From the NCBI RefSeq assembly GCF_003026475.1, contig NZ_PYMC01000002.1:248001-312000 (forward strand): a DNA stretch of 64,000 bases, read 5' to 3'. This stretch comes from Photobacterium lipolyticum (GTDB taxonomy: Bacteria > Pseudomonadota > Gammaproteobacteria > Enterobacterales > Vibrionaceae). Below the pieces are notes generated by a model that did not search any database, was not told where the DNA came from, and saw only the letters and a program-made list of their open reading frames with translations. Position 1 is the first letter of the stretch; each line of letters opens with the position of its first letter. This document shows, one piece after another, positions 43,879-52,485 of the stretch. A program made the translations under genes and the position numbers.

Positions 43879-45450
43879 ATGTCCCTATCCTTTAGATGTT
43901 TACGGCAAGGAACTTCAGTGCCTTCAACAGCAAACAGCATATTGTTATTGGAACCTGATAACTGGGATGACTATAGTCATAAGACACTGTTTTCATTATA
44001 CTTATTTGATAATAAAGGACAAAGGCATGAACTTGGAAATACTAAGATTGGTTACACTTCGCAATCTGAGGGATGGACGTTAGAGCATTTACCTGAGTCA
44101 TTCTTTGAACTTCCAACTAGTTTTTTCTCACTCGGTCAAGACGCTGATTTTTACCGAGCTGTTTTTAAGGCTAGCTCTGAGACTACTTTTTCCATAAAGG
44201 ACATTTTAGCACCGCTAAGAGATGTTAGTTTCAGTGCAGAAAACCTTAGGGTTGCAGAACAACATAGTGTATTTAGAGTTTCGATACTAAGAACTGTCGA
44301 TCATTCTTCCATCGCTCACCAGTTCAGCCGTATTTTACGTGATGAAGCCCCTTTATCGAGCTACGCTTTCCGCTATCAAAGAAACCACGAATCAGATTTT
44401 TCAGAGATTAGTTTAAATTTTGAAACAACTCCTGAAACGGAACCTCCTACAAATATTCACATTCTAATTGGTCGGAATGGTGTAGGTAAAACAACCATAC
44501 TTAACCAGATGGTTGACACTTTAATCCCTGAGCGCTCTGCGTTTGGGACGAAGGGTGCCTTTTATGACCTAAACGCTTGGGGCAACCCACCAATACCTCA
44601 AGACTATTTTGCTGGTGTAGTGTCAGTATCATTCAGTGCCTTTGATACATTCATTCCTCCTAGAAATAGGGGTGAGCACCATAGTGGCATTAGGTATAGA
44701 TACGTTGGGCTTAAGAAAGAAGCTTTAGAAGGACAGTGGGCGCTGAAGGATAATGAAGATCTTGGGCAAGACTGTGCCAACAGTTTAAAACTTTGTTTAG
44801 CATTGAAATCAAAACGTGCTCGTTGGTTAAAAGCTGTTGACACCTTACGCTCAGACCCGAATTTTTCGGAGATGCCACTAGAAGATTTGATTGACCGTTT
44901 CGATCGCGATACCTCCGAGCAAAAATCTAATTTCGAAGCGGATGCTAAACACTTATTCAGCAGAATGAGTTCAGGGCATTGCATCGTACTACTGACAGTT
45001 ACCAGTTTGATCGAAACTGTTGAAGAGAAAACGCTAGTGTTAATTGATGAACCAGAGAGTCACCTGCACCCTCCTCTTTTATCTGCGTTTACCAGAGCTT
45101 TGTCTAACTTACTCAAGAATAGGAATGGGGTCGCTATAATTGCAACCCACTCGCCTGTTGTCCTCCAAGAAGTTCCAAAATCGTGCGTGTCCATAATCAA
45201 CCGCTCTCGTTTGAACTCGAGAGTAGACCGACCAAACATCGAAACATTTGCGGAAAACGTTGGTGTTCTGACTAGAGAAGTTTTTGAATTAGAGGTATCT
45301 AAATCAGGTTTTCACAACTTGCTAGAAGAATCGGTACAACAAGGGGGGACATATGAGTCAATTATCTCCACATACAATCATCAACTAGGCTTTGAAGGCA
45401 AAGCTATTTTGCGCTCTATGTTTTTCAACAGAAATCGTTCAGGAAGATAG
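43879..45450 (+). CDS. AAA family ATPase of a two-gene Septu-like system (PtuA-like)
   Basis: A 523-residue ABC/OLD-type ATPase. After a 190-residue N-terminal beta-rich region comes Walker A IGRNGVGKTTILNQM (about 199-210), then Walker B TLVLIDEPESHLHPPLL near 390 and the switch His in IATHSPVVLQE. No TOPRIM domain follows. The gene is followed after two bases by an HNH nuclease gene whose ribosome binding site lies within it, so the two are coupled. ATPase plus HNH is the composition of Septu (PtuA-PtuB). Similarity to PtuA itself could not be tested, so 'Septu-like' is an inference from architecture. Confidence 0.8.
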   Translation: MSLSFRCLRQGTSVPSTANSILLLEPDNWDDYSHKTLFSLYLFDNKGQRHELGNTKIGYTSQSEGWTLEHLPESFFELPTSFFSLGQDADFYRAVFKASSETTFSIKDILAPLRDVSFSAENLRVAEQHSVFRVSILRTVDHSSIAHQFSRILRDEAPLSSYAFRYQRNHESDFSEISLNFETTPETEPPTNIHILIGRNGVGKTTILNQMVDTLIPERSAFGTKGAFYDLNAWGNPPIPQDYFAGVVSVSFSAFDTFIPPRNRGEHHSGIRYRYVGLKKEALEGQWALKDNEDLGQDCANSLKLCLALKSKRARWLKAVDTLRSDPNFSEMPLEDLIDRFDRDTSEQKSNFEADAKHLFSRMSSGHCIVLLTVTSLIETVEEKTLVLIDEPESHLHPPLLSAFTRALSNLLKNRNGVAIIATHSPVVLQEVPKSCVSIINRSRLNSRVDRPNIETFAENVGVLTREVFELEVSKSGFHNLLEESVQQGGTYESIISTYNHQLGFEGKAILRSMFFNRNRSGR

Positions 45451-45452
45451 TC

Positions 45453-46565
45453 ATGAAGATCATTGCTATTCCTGATGTAACCGAGTCGTATGTTCTGGAT
45501 AAGTGTATTTCTGGCATAGGTATTAAGGAGTTTCGTGACCGAATTAATGAAGTGTCTACGCATATTATTAGTGACGGGCTGCGATATAAACAAAAAGCCG
45601 AGTCAAACGAATTACATACACTAATCCCTGTAAACATTGGTGATGATGAACTAGCTGTAGGAAGAGTTACAAAAAAAGAGCTTACCTCACTCTATACTAA
45701 TTACTTGGTTGGTAAGACCAAGCCAGGTCGGGAGATATATGATGCGCTAATGATTCGCGCACCCTTGTGTAGATGCCCATTTTGTGGACTAAACCATGTA
45801 TCTACTCTCGACCATTTTCTTCCTAAAACTAAGTACCCAAGCCTGTCAGTTATACCAACCAACCTTGTTCCATCATGCAAAGATTGCAATACAGGAAAAA
45901 GCTCAACGGTAGCTCTAACAGGAAGCTCTCAGCCTTTACATCCTTATTTTGATAGAGAGCCATTTCATACAGAACAGTGGTTATTTGCTAGAATAATTGA
46001 TAGCCAACCTATTACTGTGGCCTATGAGATATTATCTCCTAGTGGCTGGAGTCCAGAAAATAAAAGCCGTGTTGAGGCTCATTTCAACGAGTTTAAGCTT
46101 TATTTGCGTTATTCAATAGAGGCTGCTAGCGAACTAGCATCCCAAGAGTACATATTCAATAAATATATCGAAAGTCGAGAGTACGATTCTCTCTTAAGTG
46201 ATTTAGAAGAGCGCTATTTTTCTCACGAAAGATTAAATATCAACTCATGGCAAACCGCCCTATATAAAGCTTTACTTGAGTTCTATCGAAGCAAGTTTGA
46301 GCCACCCAAGCATACACCTCGTCCAGAAACAGATTCTGAAATAGAATCCTGTCCAAGATGCCTTGGTAAAATTCGATTACTTGGTTCATCATGTGATGCA
46401 TGCAATGGAGTTGGTATCGCGACTGCTAGTCATTTCACAAGTCTAGGGGACTCAGTTTATGACCCCGTAATATGTGAATGCCCTGATGGCTTTTTGGATT
46501 GTCGGATTTGTCATGGCACTGGAAAAGTAGATTTAGAACGAGCCAGAAGCATAGTAATAGAGTAG
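45453..46565 (+). CDS. HNH endonuclease with C-terminal DnaJ-like zinc-finger region (PtuB-like)
   Basis: A 370-residue nuclease. The HNH core (about 103-150) has CRCPFCGLNHVSTLDHFLPK, then IPTNLVPSCKDCN: the CxxC pairs of a structural zinc, with the catalytic His and Asn. The C-terminal 80 residues hold CPRCLGKI, SSCDACNGVGIA, ICECPDG and LDCRICHGTGKV, a spacing like the CxxCxGxG zinc repeats of DnaJ, which I have not seen described in PtuB. It is the effector partner of the upstream ATPase, which probably restrains or targets it. An antisense reading frame overlaps its last 130 bases. Confidence 0.82.
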   Translation: MKIIAIPDVTESYVLDKCISGIGIKEFRDRINEVSTHIISDGLRYKQKAESNELHTLIPVNIGDDELAVGRVTKKELTSLYTNYLVGKTKPGREIYDALMIRAPLCRCPFCGLNHVSTLDHFLPKTKYPSLSVIPTNLVPSCKDCNTGKSSTVALTGSSQPLHPYFDREPFHTEQWLFARIIDSQPITVAYEILSPSGWSPENKSRVEAHFNEFKLYLRYSIEAASELASQEYIFNKYIESREYDSLLSDLEERYFSHERLNINSWQTALYKALLEFYRSKFEPPKHTPRPETDSEIESCPRCLGKIRLLGSSCDACNGVGIATASHFTSLGDSVYDPVICECPDGFLDCRICHGTGKVDLERARSIVIE

Positions 46566-46908
46566 AGTAGAAGATGAACTTCACCAAGAAGAAATAATTT
46601 TGCATAGTTAAGTCTATCCTAATTCTTCTCAAACTAAATATGAGTAGTCGGACATTGTGGCGCTGATACCCAGCTCGACTGAGGTGGTGCATAGAACCGC
46701 TCAACTGCTCTGATACAAACAAGCCGATTTTTGCATCATATATCAGGTTAAAGTCTTCAGCACCAGATGAAAGGCGACACGAATCGCCATCAAGATACCC
46801 GCCACTCCATGTACACAACACTTTATAGAAATGAGCACCGTTGTTGTTAATATGGAAGATCGTCCATCCATCTGGTGTGTACACACGCCCGTCAGAATTA
46901 GTCATCAT
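46435..46908 (-). CDS. Unknown protein with altered C-terminus, antisense overlap with the HNH gene
   Basis: The N-terminal 75 residues (from MMTNSDGRVYTPDGW through GGYLDGDSCRLSSGAEDFNLIYD) look like a well-kept protein of the kind found in vibrio mobile islands. The following part loses this character, becomes hydrophobic and basic, and runs antisense into the end of the HNH gene. This suggests a truncation or frameshift after about residue 80 that let the frame read into its neighbour. The start near 46905-46908 follows GAGG. Function is unknown. Confidence 0.45.
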   Translation of the reverse strand: MMTNSDGRVYTPDGWTIFHINNNGAHFYKVLCTWSGGYLDGDSCRLSSGAEDFNLIYDAKIGLFVSEQLSGSMHHLSRAGYQRHNVRLLIFSLRRIRIDLTMQNYFFLVKFIFYSTLLLCFWLVLNLLFQCHDKSDNPKSHQGIHILRGHKLSPLDL

Positions 46909-46964
46909 ACGCCTCGCACCCATCCTTTATAAGTAGTAGAAAGAGCACTCATTTGGTAGCCTTT

Positions 46965-47369
46965 TTATATCTCTACCTTCTTTAAGTTTTCCAGACATTT
47001 AACGTGCTTTAACAGCTGTTTCCAAAACTCATGAATCGTTTCTCGTGCATCGTCGACATCAACAAATGAATACGAAATCTGGATTCGAGAAGACTGAAAC
47101 CGACCACAGCAGGTCTGGTGTACACACAATTGAAATGATAATTGAAGATCAAATAAATCAGATTGCTTGGGCAAGGAGTAAACCAACCTCCGAGTTTGCC
47201 CTTGCTGGGAAAAGGCTATTACCAAAGCTAACAATCGAAAATCATACCAATTCGTTACGAGCTGACTTTGGCTGACGTAAAGGCCATATTCATGCATCAC
47301 AAGTGTTAACTCAATACCGCCATGCACAGAGAGCGTATGTTCAAGGTTTAACACATTTGGTGTATGCAT
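46965..47369 (-). CDS. Unknown 134-residue protein
   Basis: A small soluble protein without recognised domain. The N-terminal half is hydrophobic/polar (EHTLSVHGGIELTLVMHEYGLYVSQ) and suggests a beta-rich fold. Two Cys-rich spots (QLCVHQTCCGRF) and a Lys-rich C-terminal helix follow. The start at 47369 has GGAGG seven bases before it; an earlier ATG at 47384 does not. It is in the same direction as the preceding unknown gene on the minus strand. An open frame on the opposite strand (47045-47275) is judged a shadow. Confidence 0.55.
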   Translation of the reverse strand: MHTPNVLNLEHTLSVHGGIELTLVMHEYGLYVSQSQLVTNWYDFRLLALVIAFSQQGQTRRLVYSLPKQSDLFDLQLSFQLCVHQTCCGRFQSSRIQISYSFVDVDDARETIHEFWKQLLKHVKCLENLKKVEI

Positions 47370-47457
47370 ATTGACTGCCTCCAATTGCGATTCTTCAATC
47401 TATGAATCTATACTGTATGAAAACACAGTGTAGAGTAAATTCTGAGGTTGCACAGAC

Positions 47458-47703
47458 ATGGCTAGATATCACAAGCTGAAAATCAAACTGACTCCACGAT
47501 ACATTGAAGCGCTCCATGAACTGATGGAAGCTGAACTCGAAATGATGAAAGATCAAGATAAAGACTACAGCGAGTGCTGGGCCTGGGGCATCTGCACCGT
47601 TGGCAACTTTTCAAAACCTAACCACCTTAATCTTACATTTGGTGATGAGGCCTCCAAGCCGAAAGGTATGAAAAAGAGAACATGCGTCCGGGAAAACTGT
47701 TAG
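47458..47703 (+). CDS. Small unknown protein, 81 residues
   Basis: A short protein beginning MARYHKLKIKLTPRYIEALHE with a helical, acidic middle (MEAELEMMKDQDKDYSE) and a Trp-rich WAWGICTVG. No domain was recognised. It lies 79 bases before the next plus-strand gene, probably in one transcript. The start is supported by the neighbouring arrangement rather than by a strong ribosome binding site. Confidence 0.5.
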   Translation: MARYHKLKIKLTPRYIEALHELMEAELEMMKDQDKDYSECWAWGICTVGNFSKPNHLNLTFGDEASKPKGMKKRTCVRENC

Positions 47704-47782
47704 TCCCCCTGTCAAAGGAGGGTCAAAGTCAATCGATTCCACAATTATCGAAAAAGTTAACAAAAGTAAACGAGGTTCTCGC

Positions 47783-48166
47783 ATGAAACATATCGTTCTA
47801 AACCGAATTAAAACACCAGATGGCACAGTTTTGATCAGCAGGCATCGACACGACTATGTCACTCACATTGATGCAAACGGCGAAACCTACATGGTCGATG
47901 GAGGAACTGACTATCTCCGACGAAACGTTAATAACGAACCATTTGAAGAGCAATCCATCTACACTGATGCACCTCACAATGAAATTCGGCAAGGATTTTT
48001 CTGGGGTACCAGAGGCAAAGATGGTAATCAACCTGTCGAGTTTAAACCTTTGAAGGAGCTGGATACCGCTCACATTGAGGCTATTATTCAAACACAATCC
48101 CACTTACCTAGTTGGAGAATTGAAATTTTCAAAGCTGAATTGGCATTTCGCAAGAAAAACAGCTAG
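47783..48166 (+). CDS. Conserved mobile-element protein, 127 residues
   Basis: This protein resembles a hypothetical protein widespread in gammaproteobacterial phages and integrative elements: it opens MKHIVLNRIKTPDGT and has SRHRHDYVTHIDANGE with YMVDGGTDYLRRNVNNE, followed by a middle motif FFWGTRGKDG. No catalytic role is known to me. It has a good start, AACGAGG about nine bases before the ATG. A small hairpin (AGGCG-TGA-CGCCT, 48169-48181) follows its stop. Its presence supports a mobile origin of the region. Confidence 0.75.
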   Translation: MKHIVLNRIKTPDGTVLISRHRHDYVTHIDANGETYMVDGGTDYLRRNVNNEPFEEQSIYTDAPHNEIRQGFFWGTRGKDGNQPVEFKPLKELDTAHIEAIIQTQSHLPSWRIEIFKAELAFRKKNS

Positions 48167-48945
48167 GCGTGACGCCTGATTGTTCACTCAACGTTGTTTA
48201 ATTATCCTTGTACACCCAGATGTTGTCCCAATAGGCTTTGTTTTGTCCCAAAACAGCGGGTTAAGGGCACAGCAATTTAAACATATAGTGTGCACGCTAA
48301 AACTCAATTTAATGCTCCCAGAGGCATTATATTGAGCTCAGCGAATAATTGTGCTTTGTACTCAGTCTGTCTATTTATGCCCATTTACAGCCTATTTACA
48401 GGTATCGTAACTCATACTTGGACAGGAACGTATGAGAGCTTTCTCTAATTTAGCAAACCATAAATTATTTAAAGTACGCCTAAATCCACTCTAACTCATT
48501 TAAAGCAACCCAAAGAGTATACATATCTTCTGTACGTGAAAACTAAGTATCAAGTACGCACAGAGAAATTCCATTCTGATGGCCAAGCTTCTGAGTTATA
48601 CTTGAACAATTTTGCATTGAATTTAAGGTCTAATTACCCTTATCTAGTTCTTCCCAGAAGCTCACAAATTGAGCTATATTTAAACGTGATGCGTATGATA
48701 GAAAGAATAATTTGAACCTATCATTCATTACCTCAGATCTATCGTAACAAAAAAGATAATTTTTGAGGATTTTTATTAGGCTCATTTCTCCATTGAATTT
48801 GAAAGAAGGCTGAATGGTCATGAGTTTTGAGTATATCACATTAGTTGCTTTTAATCTGTAGGCAGTTCTTTTCCAATTGAGCATCTATAGGATGCATACT
48901 GTACTACATTGTGATTTGAAGAGAGCAATAAGAAGGTAATTACTT
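48167..48945. other. Long spacer with hairpin and dispersed repeat copy
   Basis: About 780 bases. An imperfect 13-base inverted repeat, CTCAATTTAATGC (48303-48315) and GCATTATATTGAG (48324-48336), forms a long hairpin. A TGGACAG-containing segment at 48418-48460 matches segments at 39431 and 55029. A short frame on the minus strand (48630-48884) is the only gene candidate. The start of the secreted 418-residue protein follows. Confidence 0.4.
48630..48884 (-). CDS. Possible small protein, 84 residues
   Basis: The frame translates into a plausible helical protein (SLIKILKNYLFCYDRSEVMNDRF, ending VSFWEELDKGN) with a basic N-terminus, but no ribosome binding site precedes the ATG and no family was recognised. 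It may be the truncated end of a larger lost gene. Confidence 0.3.
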   Translation of the reverse strand: MLNWKRTAYRLKATNVIYSKLMTIQPSFKFNGEMSLIKILKNYLFCYDRSEVMNDRFKLFFLSYASRLNIAQFVSFWEELDKGN

Positions 48946-50202
48946 ATGTGGAATGAAACCATATTATCTACTGTTTTTTTTGCATTGCTGATTACCTGTA
49001 GTATTTCTTATGCCTCTAATATTCCGATTACTGAGTACGAACTAAAGAATTTTTTTTACAATAAATTAGAAAAAGACACATTGGATATGATCTCTAAGGA
49101 AGAGTCTTTATCACACATGGAGATTAACACTTATCCTACAAATGACGCTAATAAATTCTTAGTATTCTATCGAGTGAACCACCCCATTTACACAGGAGCA
49201 AGTGGTTGCTCTAATTTTGATGTTTATCTTATTGAATTTTATTGGAAGGAAGATCAGCTCAAATTATTAACTAGAGAGTTGAATGAAGAGATTGGTTGCG
49301 AATACGCACTTCGAAAAAGCATGACCAATGGTTATCCAGACATTATACTCCAACAAGCACTTATAGGTGCCAGTAATGATGGTTATGAGATAGTTAAGTT
49401 TTATTTTGGACAGTACAGAGTCATGGAGAGCCATAATTTTTATGGTGATGAAACTTTTATTAGAATATCTCAATTTGATGGAGCTGATATTGAGTACTCT
49501 ATCGAAGGAGAATCATACCTAGTGAAAGAATCACTCTCAGGTAAGTATATATCAAGTAAAACACCAGCAGAAATTGATAGTGGATCAAAACAAGCAATAA
49601 CACAATCACAGTGCAATATCCAAATTATAGGAAACAACAGTTCAGCATCTGTTAACTGTGAGAATATACGAACAGCAGATGCCATTAAATCAATTTCCTC
49701 TGCATGTGCAAAAATATTGGAAATCATTCCACAACTAACCAACAATACAGAAATACTAGCACAGACAAAATCATCATATAAAATAAGGGTAGATGCAAAC
49801 GCCAATAATATATCACAATATGTTGAGTGCTTGAATAAGTTGATATCCACTTCAACTTCGAAGGTATTAGCCTACAATGGAACAATCAAAAAAAATTCTA
49901 GCAATCCTTTTTCTGAGATTTTACAGCTTACAGTTGCAAACCCTGAAACAACAACTATTAATGATATACTAATTACTGTTAACTCTCTGAAATCATCAAG
50001 TTTTCATTCACTTTCATTTGATAGCAAGAAATGTAGAGTTAAATCAAGCAATCCTATGATTTTATCTGTAGCATGTAAATCACTAAAATCAGGAGAGGTG
50101 TTAACAATAAATATTTCAGGCAAGACCAATGAGAAAATATCAGCTAAGGTTCACTATCGAGCCACTGATTTTTCTGAAATAGTTAATTATTCAAGTAATT
50201 AG
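48946..50202 (+). CDS. Unknown secreted protein, 418 residues
   Basis: A signal peptide (residues 1-23, ending ISYAS) is followed by a domain with a Cys pair (about 85 and 116) rich in Tyr and Phe (about 24-180). The second half is low-complexity, Asn/Ser/Lys-rich and beta-prone (about 210-418), with four more Cys. No family was recognised. AAGAAGG precedes the ATG. The gene converges with another secreted-protein gene 24 bases away. The second half recalls surface proteins but has no anchor. Confidence 0.7.
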   Translation: MWNETILSTVFFALLITCSISYASNIPITEYELKNFFYNKLEKDTLDMISKEESLSHMEINTYPTNDANKFLVFYRVNHPIYTGASGCSNFDVYLIEFYWKEDQLKLLTRELNEEIGCEYALRKSMTNGYPDIILQQALIGASNDGYEIVKFYFGQYRVMESHNFYGDETFIRISQFDGADIEYSIEGESYLVKESLSGKYISSKTPAEIDSGSKQAITQSQCNIQIIGNNSSASVNCENIRTADAIKSISSACAKILEIIPQLTNNTEILAQTKSSYKIRVDANANNISQYVECLNKLISTSTSKVLAYNGTIKKNSSNPFSEILQLTVANPETTTINDILITVNSLKSSSFHSLSFDSKKCRVKSSNPMILSVACKSLKSGEVLTINISGKTNEKISAKVHYRATDFSEIVNYSSN

Positions 50203-50226
50203 GATTGTATATATAACACATTAACA

Positions 50227-50694
50227 TCAATACTTATTAACCTTGATATCTATTTTATTATCATTACCTTTAACCTGAGCGCCACCAGTAGAGTTTTTCA
50301 TTTCCTGAATGGTGGTATCTGTATTACTATTTTCAATGATTATCTGTCTACGATTACCATCTAGAGATTTAATATGTTTTTCTAATTCTTTAATTTCTTC
50401 ATTAGTAAGGATGCCAGACTTAATCTCCCACACCCTACTTGATTCTCCATCAATATCCTTAATGTCTCCGCCATTTATTATTTCCGTACTTTCACCCTTC
50501 TCATCTGACAACCATTCATTTACCTTGGAAACGAATACTTTCGCTAATTCTTTCGATGAATCCCTGGAAAATTCAGTAAGTGACTCTTGTAGTATCATTG
50601 ACAAAACATTTGTCCATGCAGCATGAGCTAATGGTACAACAATAAATAAATGCAAAGAAAAAAATATCGGCAAAATTCTAATCAGTTTATTCAC
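50227..50694 (-). CDS. Unknown secreted protein, 155 residues
   Basis: A signal peptide ends near residue 25 (PLAHAA), followed by a helical acidic region (about 28-70, KELAKVFVSKVNEWLSDEKGE) and a polar C-terminus (VWEIKSGILTNEEIKELEKHIKSL, then repeated Asn/Asp/Thr-rich sequence ending KGNDNKIDIKVNKY). No recognised domain. It ends 24 bases from the convergent 418-residue secreted protein and begins about 180 bases before the ISL3 element. The two secreted proteins may be partners. Confidence 0.65.
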   Translation of the reverse strand: MNKLIRILPIFFSLHLFIVVPLAHAAWTNVLSMILQESLTEFSRDSSKELAKVFVSKVNEWLSDEKGESTEIINGGDIKDIDGESSRVWEIKSGILTNEEIKELEKHIKSLDGNRRQIIIENSNTDTTIQEMKNSTGGAQVKGNDNKIDIKVNKY

Positions 50695-50870
50695 AACTTA
50701 CCCCTTTCTCCACTTAGACTTATGAGCATTAAATTAGTATAGCTCAACAAATACAAATGATAGTATATTGAATATGCTTGAGGAAACGATGACTGGCCAT
50801 TTTTTGGTTTGAGGTAAGTATTATTTTTCTCAATGGCAGAGTTAACTTAATGGCCTGGCATTAGGAAATG

Positions 50871-52217
50871 GGCTCTTCTCCGCTTACATGAGCTTGATAT
50901 TTGGATAAAAAGTTGAATGGGTTTCGAGGAGTGATGTTTGTCTGATCTTTAATTTGAAGTAGTCAGTATCTCGTATTCCTCTGGCTCTTCGTCTCAGTAC
51001 CAATCGAGACATTGCCTGCTTCTACACGAGCGTTTGTTAGCTTGTATTTCGCGTAATTACAGATGCCGACTTTTCTTTCCAACAGAGCGTCGGCGAAGCT
51101 GCACAAAGACAGTATTCGAGTTGATTTGGCGAGACGGCACCAAGCTTCAACAGCATGAACCATAGACTCGTAGCAGCTCTCATCCCAAATAGCTTGAAGC
51201 TGCTCTTTCAACATATAAATGATGCAAAGTGTCTTGTTGCTTTCGAGAAGATCATCGAGTCTATCGGACTGCCTGTCATCTAATTTGTGGGCGTTATTGA
51301 GCAATAGAAAGAGCGTCCCTTTGAGCATTTTTTTCTCCTGATGAGAGCCATTTCGGAAGGCTTTATTTCGCTCTTTTCTCATTAACAGGTGGTAGTTTTG
51401 CATTACGTGAAATCGGTCGAAAACGATATCAGCGTTGGGAAGCATTTTCCTTACTGCAGACTGGTAAGGTTGTCCCATATCCATTGAGACGGCCTTGATC
51501 CCTTCTCTGGTCGGCAAGGATAACTGCGAAAAGAAAGCGATAAGAACCTCAGCCCTTCTTCCATGGCCAACCCAAATTAAATGGCCTGATATCAGGTCAT
51601 AAACCACGGTCATATAGTCATGTCCTTTAGCTCGGGCTACCTCATCAACGCCTATATGGATGAGGTCGGTGAGCTTTTCTGGCTCTAGTGCTGGTAACGT
51701 CGAAAGTAGAAACGTCTTACCAATGTTTTTCACTGTCTCCCAACGAATACCCAGATGCTTAGAGACAGCGTGAATGCTCATATATCGGCACAAGCCACTT
51801 ATGAACTGGCAAAACCAAGCAGTGTAACGGCCACCTTTAGCAACATAATCCGTAGATTCGATCAGTCTCCGACCAAACTTATCTCGAGTCTGAGCTAGTT
51901 CAATTTCAATAGTACAGGCGCGACCACTGACGGGGAGATCATACAGGCGTCGACGTACATAGTGGTCGACGGTGCATGGCGTTCCTGTTTCTGGCTCTAC
52001 GACCTTATACCGTCTGTCACGACGACATCTCACAAGAACAGATTGGGTATCTTTTTCTATAGAAACGGATTGAACACATTGGCCTTTAAAGCTAAATAGA
52101 GCAGATGATAATGATGACAAGGTACAGCACTGACTTACAAGTAAAACAAACATTATAAATCAATACTTTATCATTGGTTATCTTGCTTAGGCCGACTCAT
52201 GTAAGCGGAGAAGAGCC
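50871..52217 (-). mobile_element. ISL3-family insertion sequence with perfect 22-base terminal repeats
   Basis: The 1347-base element is bounded by 50871-50892 (starting GGCTCTTCTCCGC) and its exact reverse complement at 52196-52217. The seven bases before it (50864-50870) and after it (52218-52224) are both GGAAATG, a target duplication close to the eight bases usual for ISL3. It carries one transposase gene. The intact ends suggest that it is recent and potentially mobile. It inserted in non-coding DNA between the secreted-protein gene and the CoiA-like cassette. Confidence 0.93.
50963..52153 (-). CDS. tnp: ISL3-family transposase
   Basis: A 396-residue DDE transposase. The N-terminal part is Cys-bearing and DNA-binding. 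The catalytic region contains IGVDEVARAKGHDYMTVVYDL (first Asp), AVSMDMGQPYQSAV with the second Asp, FDRFHVMQNYHLLMRKERNKA, and a C-terminal Glu near YKLTNARVEAGNVS, the ISL3/DUF4277-like arrangement. Length is in the family's range and the frame is intact. It occupies most of the element between the terminal repeats. Confidence 0.93.
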   Translation of the reverse strand: MFVLLVSQCCTLSSLSSALFSFKGQCVQSVSIEKDTQSVLVRCRRDRRYKVVEPETGTPCTVDHYVRRRLYDLPVSGRACTIEIELAQTRDKFGRRLIESTDYVAKGGRYTAWFCQFISGLCRYMSIHAVSKHLGIRWETVKNIGKTFLLSTLPALEPEKLTDLIHIGVDEVARAKGHDYMTVVYDLISGHLIWVGHGRRAEVLIAFFSQLSLPTREGIKAVSMDMGQPYQSAVRKMLPNADIVFDRFHVMQNYHLLMRKERNKAFRNGSHQEKKMLKGTLFLLLNNAHKLDDRQSDRLDDLLESNKTLCIIYMLKEQLQAIWDESCYESMVHAVEAWCRLAKSTRILSLCSFADALLERKVGICNYAKYKLTNARVEAGNVSIGTETKSQRNTRY

Positions 52218-52420
52218 GGAAATGTATCTCAAATCTCTGTATCGTGATCCGTACTAAGTTATTGCGTTAACTTTAAAGGGGCATTAGCTTGTTAGAGCAA
52301 TCTGTCAGTTCACACTATTAGACTAATTAGCGTGTAAACACACAAAACAGAATATCCTACGCTGTATTTCAAGATAGCCTCTCTTATTTACAGCGAGGTT
52401 CAAACTTTAGATTACGTGCC

Positions 52421-52448
52421 TGTACATAAGAAACATTTCACATATAAT
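52421..52448 (+). promoter_or_regulatory. Candidate sigma-70 promoter of the CoiA-like cassette
   Basis: TATAAT at 52443-52448 is a perfect -10 hexamer. TGTACA at 52421-52426, 16 bases upstream, is a poor -35 match (4 of 6). The start codon follows 38 bases later with GGGGAGG in front of it. Confidence 0.4.
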
Positions 52449-52485
52449 CAATCCCTTATGTATACATTCGTTTTGGGGAGGCTGG

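Noticed and set aside
47045..47275. A 76-codon plus-strand frame inside the unknown 134-residue gene
   Set aside because: It is antisense to a frame with a GGAGG ribosome binding site and has none itself.
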